This document shows, in pieces, positions 17,628 to 26,240 of a stretch of 42,852 nt of DNA; within the stretch, counting starts at the first letter, position 1; each line of letters starts with the position of its first letter. Source of the DNA: Bradyrhizobium altum. GTDB taxonomy: Bacteria > Pseudomonadota > Alphaproteobacteria > Rhizobiales > Xanthobacteraceae. Made by a program: the position numbers and the translations under genes. The notes under the pieces are model-generated. The model did not search any database. It was not told where the DNA came from and saw only the letters and a program-made list of their open reading frames with translations. The stretch is taken from positions 1-42,852 of the forward strand of contig NZ_JACMYP010000041.1 of NCBI RefSeq assembly GCF_020889705.1, given 5' to 3'.

Positions 17628-18503
17628 ATGATGCGGAATGATCCGATCAAGCATGTCTTCATCTGGCCGGCGGTGCTCGTCGTGCTGGCGATCTCGATCT
17701 TTCCGCTGATCTATTCGCTCACCACGAGCTTCCTGAGCTATCGCCTCATTCCGCCGATCCCGCCACGGGTGGTCTGGCTCGGCAACTATGCCACGCTGTT
17801 GCAGGAGCCGCGGTTCTGGAATGCGATCTTCACGACGACGCTGATTGCCTTCATCGCCGTCGGGCTGCAATACGCGATCGGTTTCGGCGTCGCCTTGGCG
17901 CTGAACGCACGCGTGCCGGGCGAGCGGCTGTTTCGTGTCGCCTTGCTGCTGCCCATGCTGCTGGCGCCCGTCGCGGTCGCGCTGGTCGCACGCATGATGT
18001 TCAACCCGACGATGGGGCCGCTCAACCAGTTCCTGTCGAAGTTCGGCCTGGTCAACCTGCCGTTCCTCACCAACGGACATTGGGCGCTCGCCTGCATCAT
18101 CGCGGTCGAGGTCTGGCAGTGGACCCCGTTCGTCATCCTGATGATGCTGGCCGGCCTGCAAACGCTTCCCGAAGATGTCTATGAGGCCGCCGAGCTCGAG
18201 AATGCCAGCGCCTGGCAGCAGTTCTGGGGCATCACCTTTCCGATGCTGCTGCCGATCTCGGCTGCGATCGTCTTTATCCGCCTGATCGAGAGCTACAAGA
18301 TCATGGACACGGTGTTCGTGATGACGGGCGGCGGCCCGGGCGTGGACACCGAGACGCTGACATTGTTCGCCTATCAGGAAGGCTTCAAGAAGTTCAATCT
18401 TGGCTACACGTCGGCGCTCAGCTTCCTGTTCCTGATCGCGATCACGATCATCGGCGTCACCTATCTGGCGCTGCTGCGGCCTCATCTGGAGAAGCGCCGA
18501 TGA
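17628..18503 (+). CDS. CUT1 sugar ABC transporter permease (MalF-like)
   Basis: 291-residue inner-membrane permease with six predicted membrane segments, the first at IWPAVLVVLAISIFPLIYSL. The cytoplasmic EAA loop is clear in VYEAAELENASAWQQFWGITFPMLLP, which docks on the ATPase. ATG 17628 (or 17631) lies 7 nt after the kinase stop, so it is probably cotranscribed with the catabolic genes. The next permease overlaps its stop by 4 nt. Together with the genes to 22200 it forms a second importer of a different ABC class from the CUT2 system of the same locus. The substrate is not readable from the sequence. Confidence 0.92.
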   Translation: MMRNDPIKHVFIWPAVLVVLAISIFPLIYSLTTSFLSYRLIPPIPPRVVWLGNYATLLQEPRFWNAIFTTTLIAFIAVGLQYAIGFGVALALNARVPGERLFRVALLLPMLLAPVAVALVARMMFNPTMGPLNQFLSKFGLVNLPFLTNGHWALACIIAVEVWQWTPFVILMMLAGLQTLPEDVYEAAELENASAWQQFWGITFPMLLPISAAIVFIRLIESYKIMDTVFVMTGGGPGVDTETLTLFAYQEGFKKFNLGYTSALSFLFLIAITIIGVTYLALLRPHLEKRR

Positions 18504-19537
18504 GCGGGCAGGGCTTGACCGGATTGTCGCCGTGGAGCCGCCGCCTGGTCGCGGTCGGCGTCCTCGTCTGGTGCCTGATCACGGTGTTTCCGCTCTATTG
18601 GGTGGTGGTGACCGCATTCAAGACGCCGCCGGGCGTGGTCGGCGGACCGACCTATCTGCCGTTCATCGACTTCACGCCGACCTTGCAGCCCTTCATCGAT
18701 CTCTATCAGGGGATCCGCGGCGAGTTCTTCCACACCTTCCTGAATTCGACCATCGTCGGCCTGTCTGCGGCAGCCATCGCCACCGCGATCGGCGCAATGG
18801 CGGCCTATGCGCTGGTGCGGTTCGAGTTCAGGGTACGCCTTGGTGCGGGCCTCGTGTTCTTCCTGCTCGCACTCGGCGGCTATCTGCTCTTCAACACGAC
18901 GTTCGGATTTACCCGGCCGCAGGCGCTGCTGCTCGCCTTTCCGATCGCGCTGATCGCTGCTGTCGTCGCCAATCGCCTGCCGTTGCCCGGACCGATCCTC
19001 GGCAATGAGGACATCCTGTTCTGGTTCGTCAGCCAGCGCATGTTCCCGCCGATCGTGACGGCCTTTGCGCTGTATCTGCTCTACAGCGAGATCGGCCGGT
19101 TGGGCTTCCAGCTGATCGACAGCTTCGTCGGCCTGACGCTGTGCTACGTCGCCTTCTCGCTGCCGATCGTGGTCTGGCTGATGCGCGACTTCTTCGAGGC
19201 GGTGCCGATCGAGGTCGAAGAGGCGGCGATGGTCGACAACGTGCCGAGCTGGCGCATCTTCTTCGGCATCGTGGTGCCGATGTCGATGAACGGGCTGCTG
19301 GCGACGTTCATGATCACGCTGGCCTTCGTCTGGAATGAGTTTCTGTTCGCGCTGTTCCTGACCAATTCCAGATGGCAGACGCTGCCCATCCTGGTGGCGG
19401 GACAGAACAGCCAGCGCGGCGACGAATGGTGGGCGATCTCAGCTGCGGCGCTCGTCGCAATCGTTCCCATGATGATTATGGCGGGCCTGCTCAGCCGGAT
19501 GATGCGGTCGGGCCTGCTAATCGGGGCCATCAAATAG
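18500..19537 (+). CDS. CUT1 sugar ABC transporter permease (MalG-like)
   Basis: 345-residue inner-membrane permease, somewhat longer than the usual ~280 residues. The first membrane segment is LVAVGVLVWCLITVFPLYWVV. The additional length lies in the middle, with hydrophobic stretches around LGAGLVFFLLALGGYLLFNT and LLLAFPIALIAAVVA. The EAA loop is EVEEAAMVDNVPSWRIFFGIVVPM. It starts with an ATGA overlap with the preceding permease, showing translational coupling. The extended central region is unusual for MalG-type proteins and could reflect a distinct subfamily. Confidence 0.92.
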   Translation: MSGQGLTGLSPWSRRLVAVGVLVWCLITVFPLYWVVVTAFKTPPGVVGGPTYLPFIDFTPTLQPFIDLYQGIRGEFFHTFLNSTIVGLSAAAIATAIGAMAAYALVRFEFRVRLGAGLVFFLLALGGYLLFNTTFGFTRPQALLLAFPIALIAAVVANRLPLPGPILGNEDILFWFVSQRMFPPIVTAFALYLLYSEIGRLGFQLIDSFVGLTLCYVAFSLPIVVWLMRDFFEAVPIEVEEAAMVDNVPSWRIFFGIVVPMSMNGLLATFMITLAFVWNEFLFALFLTNSRWQTLPILVAGQNSQRGDEWWAISAAALVAIVPMMIMAGLLSRMMRSGLLIGAIK

Positions 19538-19565
19538 CAAAAAACCTTGTAGGGAGGACTAGACG

Positions 19566-21026
19566 ATGTTGCGACGGACGTTCCTGATGCTGACCACCTC
19601 GCTCGCGATGGCCTGTGCCGCGAGCCAGGCGAATGCTGCCTGTAGCCCGGATTACACCGGCGTCACCCTGACGGTGGCGTCGCAGACCGGACCGTATATC
19701 GCGTCCGCGCTCAAGCTCGGCGCGGACGAATGGGCCAAGAAGACCTGCGGCAAGGTCAACGTCGTCGAATTTCCGTGGTCCGAGCTCTATCCGAAGATCG
19801 CGACATCGCTCACGGCGTCCGACGCGACGTTCGACCTCGTCAGCTTCGCGCCGGCCTGGCTGCCGGATTTCGTCCCCTACCTCAGCGAGATGCCGAAAGA
19901 GATGCAGTCCGGCAAGGATTGGGACGATATCGAGCCGGCCTACCGCGAACGCCTGATGGTGTGGGAAGGCAAGATCTACTCGCAATCGATGGACGGCGAC
20001 GTCCACACCTATACGTACCGCACCGACTTGTTCAGCGATCCCAAGGAGAAGGACGCCTTCAAGGCCAAATACGGCTACGACCTCGCGCCGCCGAAGACCT
20101 GGAAGCAATATCTCGACATTGCGGAGTTCTTCCAGCGGCCCGACAAGGGCCTGTGGGGAACGGCGGAAGCTTTCCGTCGCGGCGGTCAGCAGTTCTGGTT
20201 CTTCTTCAGCCACGCCGCGGCCTACGCCAACAATCCGAACTATCCGGGCGCGATGTTCTTCGACCCCGAGACGATGGACGCGCAGATCAACAACCCGGGC
20301 TGGGTGAAGGGGCTCGAGGAATACATCCGCGCGTCGAAACTCGGGCCGCCCAACGCGCTTAACTTCTCGTTCGGCGAGGTGAACGCAGCCGTGGCCGGCG
20401 GCCAGGTCGCGGAATCGATCGGCTGGGGCGACACCGGTGTCATCGCGGCCGATCCGAAGCAGTCGAAGATCTCGGGCAAGGTCGGCTCGGCGATGTTGCC
20501 GGGTTCGGACGAGATCTGGAACGCCAAGACCAAGAAGTGGGATAAATTCCCGAGCGTGCTTCCGGGCCCGTTCATGGCATTCGGCGGCTGGCAGATCGCG
20601 GTGCCGAAGGCCGGCAAGAACCAGCAGGCGGCGTGGGACTTCGTCAAGACGCTGACGAGCCCCGAGGTGTCGGGCCAGGCGGCGATCACCGGCGGCAGCG
20701 GCGTCAATCCCTATCGCAAATCGCACACCGCCAATCTGCAACTGTGGAGCAAGATCTTCTCGCCGGAAGAGGCCAAGGAATATCTCGGCGCGCAATCGGA
20801 CTCCATCAACGCCAAGAACGTCGCGCTCGACATGCGTCTGCCCGGCTATTTCTCCTATACCGAGGTGGTGGAGATCGAACTCGGCAAGGCGCTGGCCGGC
20901 CAGACCACGCCACAGGCGGCGCTCGACGCGATGGCGAAGGAGTGGAATCGCCTGACCGACGAATTCGGCCGGGCCAAGCAGCTTGCCGCCTATCGCGCGG
21001 CGATGGGCCTCCCGCCGAAGAACTAG
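19566..21026 (+). CDS. CUT1 ABC transporter periplasmic solute-binding protein (family 1)
   Basis: 486-residue extracellular solute-binding protein family 1 (MalE-like). The signal peptide (residues 1-28, ending QANA) leaves a mature N-terminus ACSPDYTGVTLTVASQTGPY. Downstream landmarks include VVEFPWSELYPKIATSL, the hinge region SQSMDGDVHTYTYRTDLF and GPFMAFGGWQIAVPKAGKN. ATG 19566 follows GGGAGG. It stands between the permeases and the ATPase of the same system. The gene has its own downstream hairpin (21043-21070), often seen after abundantly expressed binding proteins. Binding sites full of Trp/Phe suggest a sugar or glycoside, but the ligand is unknown. Confidence 0.92.
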   Translation: MLRRTFLMLTTSLAMACAASQANAACSPDYTGVTLTVASQTGPYIASALKLGADEWAKKTCGKVNVVEFPWSELYPKIATSLTASDATFDLVSFAPAWLPDFVPYLSEMPKEMQSGKDWDDIEPAYRERLMVWEGKIYSQSMDGDVHTYTYRTDLFSDPKEKDAFKAKYGYDLAPPKTWKQYLDIAEFFQRPDKGLWGTAEAFRRGGQQFWFFFSHAAAYANNPNYPGAMFFDPETMDAQINNPGWVKGLEEYIRASKLGPPNALNFSFGEVNAAVAGGQVAESIGWGDTGVIAADPKQSKISGKVGSAMLPGSDEIWNAKTKKWDKFPSVLPGPFMAFGGWQIAVPKAGKNQQAAWDFVKTLTSPEVSGQAAITGGSGVNPYRKSHTANLQLWSKIFSPEEAKEYLGAQSDSINAKNVALDMRLPGYFSYTEVVEIELGKALAGQTTPQAALDAMAKEWNRLTDEFGRAKQLAAYRAAMGLPPKN

Positions 21027-21042
21027 CCTTCCAGTGAGACCT

Positions 21043-21070
21043 CCCGGATGATGCCCGAGCGTCATCCGGG
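21043..21070. terminator. Intercistronic hairpin after the CUT1 binding-protein gene
   Basis: CCCGGATGA (21043-21051) pairs with TCATCCGGG (21062-21070), a 9-bp perfect stem with a 10-nt loop, between the binding-protein and ATPase genes. It has no U-tract. It may be a partial terminator or mRNA-stabilising structure that keeps receptor levels above ATPase levels. Confidence 0.45.
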
Positions 21071-21108
21071 CTTGACCAGCCGTCGACGAAAGGACGGAAA
21101 AGGATTCC

Positions 21109-22200
21109 ATGGCGCACGTCGAGATCGAGAACGTCAGCAAGGCATACGGCCCCTACAAGATCATCGAAGGGCTCGACCTCAACGTGGCCGACGAGGAGTT
21201 TGTCGTGCTGGTCGGCCCGTCCGGCTGCGGCAAGACCACGACATTGCGCATGATCGCGGGACTGGAGGCCGTTACCAGCGGGACCATCCGTATCGGCAAC
21301 CGCGACGTCACGCAGTTGCGCCCCGGCTTGCGCAATTGCGCGATGGTGTTCCAGAACTACGCGCTCTATCCGCACATGACGGTCGGCGAGAACATCGGCT
21401 ACGGCATGAAGGTGCGCGGCGAATCGCGCGCCAGCATCGAGAAGGCCGTCAATGATGTGGCGCGCGTCCTCGATCTGGAGCAATACCTGCAACGCCGGCC
21501 CAAGCAGCTTTCCGGCGGACAACGCCAGCGCGTGGCGATCGGCCGTGCCATCGTGCGCAGCCCGGACGTGTTTCTGTTCGACGAGCCGCTGTCCAATCTC
21601 GACGCCAAGCTCCGCATCGAGATGCGGACCGAGATCAAGGCGCTGCATCGCCGTCTCGCCAAGACGATCGTCTATGTCACGCACGACCAGGTCGAAGCCA
21701 TGACGATGGCCGATCGCGTCGTGGTGATGAACAGAGGCCGGATCGAGCAGGCGGCCGATCCGATCACGATCTACGAGAAGCCCAGCAACCTGTTCGTCGC
21801 GGCCTTCATGGGCGCGCCCAGCATGAATTTCATCGATGGCGAAATCATCGCCCGCGACGGCGCGCTCACCTTCACCGCGCCATCGGGCACGGCGTTGCGC
21901 GTGCCGAAGTCGCGTGAGGCGGCCTATGCGAGCAGCGCCGGCAAGCCGGTGGTGCTCGGCGTGCGGCCCGATCATGTGTTGCAGCAAGGCGCGCCGGCGG
22001 GTTCTTCCGTCCGGCTGCTCGTGAAGGACGTGGAGCCGCTGGGGCCGCACACGCTGGTGATCGGGACCGTCGCCGGTTTTGCGTTCACAGCGCAAATGCC
22101 GGTCGGTGTCGCCGCGGAGCCGGATCATGTCATCGACGTTGCGCTCGATCTCGAGCGAACGCATTTGTTCGACAAGGCGTCAGGGATGGCCATCTCCTGA
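21109..22200 (+). CDS. CUT1 sugar ABC transporter ATP-binding protein (MalK/UgpC-like)
   Basis: 363-residue ATPase. Walker A is GPSGCGKTT, the signature [16 protein letters not shown], Walker [17 protein letters not shown] and the switch His is in [15 protein letters not shown]. The C-terminal third (about 240-363) is the TOBE/regulatory domain of MalK-type proteins ([10 protein letters not shown]). ATG 21109 is preceded by AAAAGGA. It completes the second importer of the locus and is the last gene of the long plus-strand unit before the opposing AraC-type gene. Confidence 0.93.
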   Translation: MAHVEIENVSKAYGPYKIIEGLDLNVADEEFVVLVGPSGCGKTTTLRMIAGLEAVTSGTIRIGNRDVTQLRPGLRNCAMVFQNYALYPHMTVGENIGYGMKVRGESRASIEKAVNDVARVLDLEQYLQRRPKQLSGGQRQRVAIGRAIVRSPDVFLFDEPLSNLDAKLRIEMRTEIKALHRRLAKTIVYVTHDQVEAMTMADRVVVMNRGRIEQAADPITIYEKPSNLFVAAFMGAPSMNFIDGEIIARDGALTFTAPSGTALRVPKSREAAYASSAGKPVVLGVRPDHVLQQGAPAGSSVRLLVKDVEPLGPHTLVIGTVAGFAFTAQMPVGVAAEPDHVIDVALDLERTHLFDKASGMAIS

Positions 22201-22235
22201 TTTGCGCCGCGGCGTTGAGTGCAACCCAAACTCTC

Positions 22236-23342
22236 TTAGCTGCAGAACCCTCGGGCTCGTCGCACCGTATCGGACGGGTACAGGCCAAATGCGGAGCGGT
22301 ACACCGCTGCGAAACGGCCCAGATGCGTAAAGCCCCACTTCAGTGCAACTTCGCTGATCGGGAGCATGTTCTCCGGTCGCGACAGCTCATCGTGGATCGC
22401 TTCAAGTCGAATCTTCCGCAGATAGGCGACAGGCGTCGTGCCGTGAATTTTGCGGAAGCCCAATTGCAGCAGCCGGCTGCTCACACCAACCGTTGCGGCA
22501 ATATCCGATATCGTCAGCGGCAGATGTGGATTGGCCCGCATATACTCAACTGCGCGCCGAATGTAACGCGGCGGCGCATCGAGCGGATGGCGATTCAACC
22601 GGTCGCTCAGCCGATGCGGGACGTTCTCAAGGATGAGCTGTATCGCAGCCTCGGAGAGCAGCGCGCTGGCTTTCGGAGAGCGCACCAGGATGCCGTCATA
22701 CAAGCCGGTCGCGCCCGTACGAACAAGCTGAAGAAGGATCTGCCCGACGCCGGTCGACAGATCGACGACCGGTGTCAGATTGAGGTCTTCCAGCGCTGTG
22801 CTCCCGAACGTCGCGGACAGCACCTTTGTCACCATGCCCGTGTGCAAGGTGAGCGTGACGCTCGCGTATCGTCCATCGACCGCTTCGACCCGCTGCGCCT
22901 GCATCGTCGGAAGCGGAACGATCGCGATCTCGGCGGGGGTTCGTTGCACGCTCTTTCCTGCAATGCGCATCTCGGCCTTGCCGGCATTCAGCAGGCTTAT
23001 CGCGAGTTCTCCCGACGTACTCTCGTACGAATAGTGCCAATCCCAACCCGCAGACAGTTCCGCCCGCACGACGTCGATTTCCGCACCAATTGCAATATCC
23101 GCATGCCAACGAAACGATTCGTCAGGCCGCGGCGAGGAGTGCGCATTGATTCCGTGCGGCTGGAGCATTTCCAGCAGCTCCTCAAACAATGATCCCGATC
23201 GCGTCGGAGGTGCAACGAGTATGTCTTCGACCATCAAATTCCGAACCAGCGGATGTTTGCTGTCCGCGAAATGACCCGATTCATCGGGATCGGGTATCGA
23301 TCGTTCAGGGCGTCCGCCCACACGCATAGACCGCATCACCAC
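22236..23342 (-). CDS. AraC-family transcriptional regulator
   Basis: Up to 368 residues. The N-terminal AraC_binding_2-type sensor spans roughly 60-230 (EIAIVPLPTMQAQRVEAVDG). The C-terminal double helix-turn-helix spans roughly 260-365 with ISDIAATVGVSSRLLQLGF and ISEVALKWGFTHLGRFAAVY. The start is uncertain: GTG 23342 gives the longest form, while ATG 23234 (MVEDILVAPPTRSG) begins nearer the domain and also has only a weak ribosome site. It converges on the CUT1 ATPase gene with a 35-nt gap and has no partner operon on its own strand. Target genes are unknown. The divergent small secreted protein at 23661 is one possibility. Confidence 0.88.
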   Translation of the reverse strand: MVMRSMRVGGRPERSIPDPDESGHFADSKHPLVRNLMVEDILVAPPTRSGSLFEELLEMLQPHGINAHSSPRPDESFRWHADIAIGAEIDVVRAELSAGWDWHYSYESTSGELAISLLNAGKAEMRIAGKSVQRTPAEIAIVPLPTMQAQRVEAVDGRYASVTLTLHTGMVTKVLSATFGSTALEDLNLTPVVDLSTGVGQILLQLVRTGATGLYDGILVRSPKASALLSEAAIQLILENVPHRLSDRLNRHPLDAPPRYIRRAVEYMRANPHLPLTISDIAATVGVSSRLLQLGFRKIHGTTPVAYLRKIRLEAIHDELSRPENMLPISEVALKWGFTHLGRFAAVYRSAFGLYPSDTVRRARGFCS

Positions 23343-23660
23343 CCTAGCACAGCTTTGCTGAGTTCGGCCCGCGCTCTCCTTCGCGATCCCTTCAATATCC
23401 GATTTTCGAACAAGATATCCAGATCACGCAATCGAGCCGCGGAAGGTAACATTTGATCTCATTCGCACGCCTGGATCGCGCGAAAGTTCCGATTTGGTCG
23501 CGCCGCGCTGACGTTTGAGAGCACGCGCGAATGCGCAACGTTCGCGACCGATCTTGGTAGCCACAATCCGAATGCCTCCATCCGGAATGCGATGCCGTCC
23601 ATGGACTCATAGCCCATTTGGCCTAAATGCTTTCGACCTACTCAAACGGGTTATGAAAGC
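23343..23660. other. Intergenic region between divergent genes
   Basis: About 318 nt between the AraC-type gene and the secreted-protein gene. It must hold both promoters. I see no tRNA, repeat or strong palindrome, and no reading frame with a ribosome site. Confidence 0.5.
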
Positions 23661-24071
23661 ATGCTTACAAGGATAATTTGCGTATTCGCGCTCACGGTTC
23701 TTTCGTCCATACCTGCGTTGGCCGATAGCTGTGCAGATCACGTCCAGAGTACCGGCGTTCCGATGGTAACGGGCATGACGCACAAGACCTGGATGACCTT
23801 CCCGTCGGTCAATCCCGGTGCTGCCCTCGACAAGGTGTCGCGAGCGGTTCTGGCCGAGGGCTTTGTCGGTGTGAACGTAGACAAGAAGCTTGGCACCGTG
23901 ACCACGCAGCAGGAGACCACCGGATCCGGCCGGCCGCAGACGTTGCAAGTCGTCGTCCGCAAGGACGGCAAAGGCAGCCGCGTCGATGCGACGTTCATCT
24001 TGCCTCCCGGACAATTGGCTCCAGGTGTCGGCGAAAACCTCTGCCGTGTCGTGAATGCGGCCGGTCAATGA
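23661..24071 (+). CDS. Small secreted protein of unknown function
   Basis: 136 residues. The signal peptide is MLTRIICVFALTVLSSIPALA, followed by DSCADHVQSTGVPMVTGMTH. The mature ~115-residue protein is small, has two cysteines (near residues 24 and 129) that could form a disulfide, and includes the strand-like stretch GFVGVNVDKKLGTVTTQQET. It is predicted periplasmic. I do not recognise the family. The segment pattern (conserved charged KDGKGSRVDATFILPPGQ) looks like a compact beta protein. Its start lacks a good ribosome site (GTTATGAAAGC before ATG). It stands alone, 157 nt before the BA14K-like gene. Confidence 0.72.
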   Translation: MLTRIICVFALTVLSSIPALADSCADHVQSTGVPMVTGMTHKTWMTFPSVNPGAALDKVSRAVLAEGFVGVNVDKKLGTVTTQQETTGSGRPQTLQVVVRKDGKGSRVDATFILPPGQLAPGVGENLCRVVNAAGQ

Positions 24072-24228
24072 ACTCCGTCCATCCGTGAATCCACGCTGAC
24101 GCGCGAAGTGTAACCGGCCGCGCGTGTACGGGTGTCGTCCGGTCCGACCAGGCGAGCCCACAATCCATACTTGGAGAATCGGGACGCAGGGGCCGGCCTG
24201 CGCCCACAGAAATGAAGCAGGAGAGACG

Positions 24229-24597
24229 ATGCGTAGCGCTCACATTCTGAAAGTCGTTTTGATGGCCGCCACCGGTGCGACGGCGTTTTCCGCCTCCGTG
24301 AGGTCGGCTCCGTTACAGCACGGTGCCGGCGTTGCGGCCGCGGTGCCGGCAGTGACGGAGAAGGTCTGGTGCCGTTACGGGTCTTGTTATGACAATGGCG
24401 GCGGCGCTGCCGTCGGCGGACTGGTCGGTGGCCTGATCGGGGGCGTCATCGCGGCCGGTGCGGCCAACGCCGCCGCGCAGCAGGAAGCTGCCGCCGCCCA
24501 GCAGCACGCGACGTCTTGCGCCCAGCGCTATCGCTCGTACGATCCCGCGTCGAATACGTTCCAGGCAAAGGACGGCCGGCGCTATCCCTGCCAGTGA
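24229..24597 (+). CDS. BA14K-family small secreted/membrane protein
   Basis: 122 residues. A signal peptide (ending ASVRSA) is followed by a Gly/Ala-rich hydrophobic segment GGAAVGGLVGGLIGGVIAAG that could insert in or associate with a membrane. The C-terminal motif SCAQRYRSYDPASNTFQAKD, then GRRYPCQ, is characteristic of the BA14K family, first known as an immunoreactive lectin-like 14-kDa protein of Brucella. The family is common in Rhizobiales and its cellular role is poorly defined. ATG 24229 follows GCAGGAGAG. An upstream in-frame extension to 24124 is not supported. Confidence 0.82.
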   Translation: MRSAHILKVVLMAATGATAFSASVRSAPLQHGAGVAAAVPAVTEKVWCRYGSCYDNGGGAAVGGLVGGLIGGVIAAGAANAAAQQEAAAAQQHATSCAQRYRSYDPASNTFQAKDGRRYPCQ

Positions 24598-24977
24598 TGA
24601 GATTGCAAGCCGCGACTGCGGCCGGCTTGCGGGCACCGGCGCAGCGAAGTGAACCCGCCGCTCCGGACACGCCCCTCGGCGACGAGCGGAGCACGAATGG
24701 GATGGCAGAGCTCCGGCCGGTGAGCCGGAGCAGGCGTTCGAACGCCCCAGGAGCCGCAGCGGCGCGTCTGCCGGCGAGTTGACCAAGACATACGGCTAAA
24801 GTGGCCGAATCGGTTCCCGCTCTGTGTCTGGAGGCGCGGATCGAGGGGGGCTTCGTCGGAAATCGCAGGGTGCGCCGCCGATGGCGGCTTCTGACGCGAT
24901 TGTTTTCCATGTTATCACCTGATCCGTCGAAACTGCGTTCGTGCCTAACCTGCCCGAACCTACGAGCCTGGATCTTG
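24598..24977. other. Intergenic region upstream of serA
   Basis: About 380 nt. It contains one perfect 8-bp hairpin, GCTCCGGC/GCCGGAGC (24710-24717 with 24724-24731), which could end the BA14K transcript, and presumably the serA promoter in the less GC-rich stretch around 24900-24930. No riboswitch or gene could be recognised. Reading frames here are short or antisense. Confidence 0.5.
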
Positions 24978-26231
24978 ATGATGTTGTCGCTGCCCAAGAC
25001 CAAAATACGCGTGCTGCTGCTGGAGGGCGTGAATGATTCAGCAGCCCGGATGTTCGAGGCGAACGGCTATACCGAGCTGCAACGTCTGCCCAAGGCGTTG
25101 GGGCCCAAAGAGCTCAAGCAAGCGCTGTCGGGTATCCATATGCTGGGAATTCGGTCGCGGACCCAGTTGACCGCGGAAATCCTCGAGGCGGCCGACCGGT
25201 TGCTCGTTGTCGGCTGCTTTTCGGTCGGCACCAATCAGGTGGATCTCGACGCCGCGCGAAAGCTCGGAATACCCGTATTCAACGCGCCATATTCCAACAC
25301 GCGCAGCGTGGCGGAGCTGACCATCGCCGAGATCGTCATGCTGTTCCGCCGGATCTTTCCGCGTTCGGTCTCCGCACATGCCGGCGGCTGGGACAAGTCC
25401 GCCGAAGGCAGCCGTGAGGTGCGCGGCAAGACGCTCGGCATCGTCGGCTACGGCAACATCGGCTCGCAGCTGTCGAACCTTGCGGAAGCCATGGGCATGC
25501 GCGTGATCTATTTTGATCAGACCGACAAGCTCCGCCACGGCAATACCGAGCCCGCTGAATCGCTCGACGCGCTGCTCGCAGCGAGCGACGTCGTCTCGCT
25601 GCATGTGCCGGAGACGCCGACCACCGCCAACATGATCGGCGCAGCCCAGCTCCAGCTGATGAAGCCCGAGGCCTATCTGATCAACAACTCGCGCGGCACC
25701 GTGGTCGATCTCGATGCGCTGGCGAGCGCCCTGCGTGAGGGCCGGCTGGCGGGTGCCGCGGTCGACGTGTTTCCGGTCGAACCGGTGTCGAACGAGGCGC
25801 GCTTTGTCTCGCCGCTGCAGGGCCTCCCCAACGTCATCCTCACACCGCATGTCGGCGGTTCGACGGAAGAAGCGCAGGATCGCATCGGCGGCGAAGTTGC
25901 ACGCAAGCTGATCGATTATTCCGACGTCGGGTCGACCTTCGGCGCGGTCAATTTTCCACAGGTGCAATTGCCGGCGCGACCGACCGGCACCCGTTTCATC
26001 CATGTTCACCGCAATGTTCCGGGCGTCATGCGTCAGGTCAACGACGCGGTGTCCCGGCACGGGATCAACATCCTGGCGCAATATCTGCAGACCGATCCGG
26101 AAGTCGGCTATGTCGTGCTCGAGACCGACGTGGTCGGCGGCGAAGGCGAGGGACTGCTGGCCGATTTGAAGGCCATCGACGGCACGATCCGCGTGCGGGT
26201 GCTGTATGACGCGAACCGGCCGCAGGGGTGA
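24978..26231 (+). CDS. serA: D-3-phosphoglycerate dehydrogenase, E. coli SerA type
   Basis: Oxidises 3-phosphoglycerate to 3-phosphohydroxypyruvate, the first step of serine synthesis. At 417 residues it closely follows E. coli SerA (410): LLLEGVNDSA, GIRSRTQLTAE, VGCFSVGTNQVDLDAARK, FNAPYSNTRSVAELTI, the NAD-binding GIVGYGNIGSQL, the catalytic Arg-Glu-His regions (NNSRGTVVD, LTPHVGGSTEEAQ) and a C-terminal ACT domain (IHVHRNVPGVMRQVND) for serine feedback. ATG 24978 gives the expected N-terminal length. The frame is open to 24801, but that part is unlike the family. This short SerA form is unusual beside the ~530-residue SerA typical of Rhizobiales, so it may be a second isoenzyme. It converges with the next gene at 9 nt. 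Confidence 0.93.
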   Translation: MMLSLPKTKIRVLLLEGVNDSAARMFEANGYTELQRLPKALGPKELKQALSGIHMLGIRSRTQLTAEILEAADRLLVVGCFSVGTNQVDLDAARKLGIPVFNAPYSNTRSVAELTIAEIVMLFRRIFPRSVSAHAGGWDKSAEGSREVRGKTLGIVGYGNIGSQLSNLAEAMGMRVIYFDQTDKLRHGNTEPAESLDALLAASDVVSLHVPETPTTANMIGAAQLQLMKPEAYLINNSRGTVVDLDALASALREGRLAGAAVDVFPVEPVSNEARFVSPLQGLPNVILTPHVGGSTEEAQDRIGGEVARKLIDYSDVGSTFGAVNFPQVQLPARPTGTRFIHVHRNVPGVMRQVNDAVSRHGINILAQYLQTDPEVGYVVLETDVVGGEGEGLLADLKAIDGTIRVRVLYDANRPQG

Positions 26232-26240
26232 TCGATCTCG

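Noticed and set aside
19530..21140. Long open minus-strand frame (536 codons) opposite the CUT1 binding-protein gene
   Set aside because: Shadow frame with no domain; the plus strand encodes a clear binding protein with signal peptide and ribosome site.
24946..24977. Alternative serA N-terminus from a GTG in another frame (PNLPEPTSLDLDDVV)
   Set aside because: It reads plausibly but would need a frameshift to join the SerA body, and ATG 24978 already gives the normal family length.
24446..25003. Minus-strand 185-codon frame between the BA14K gene and serA
   Set aside because: Arginine-rich low-complexity translation, partly opposite the BA14K gene, with no ribosome site or family resemblance.
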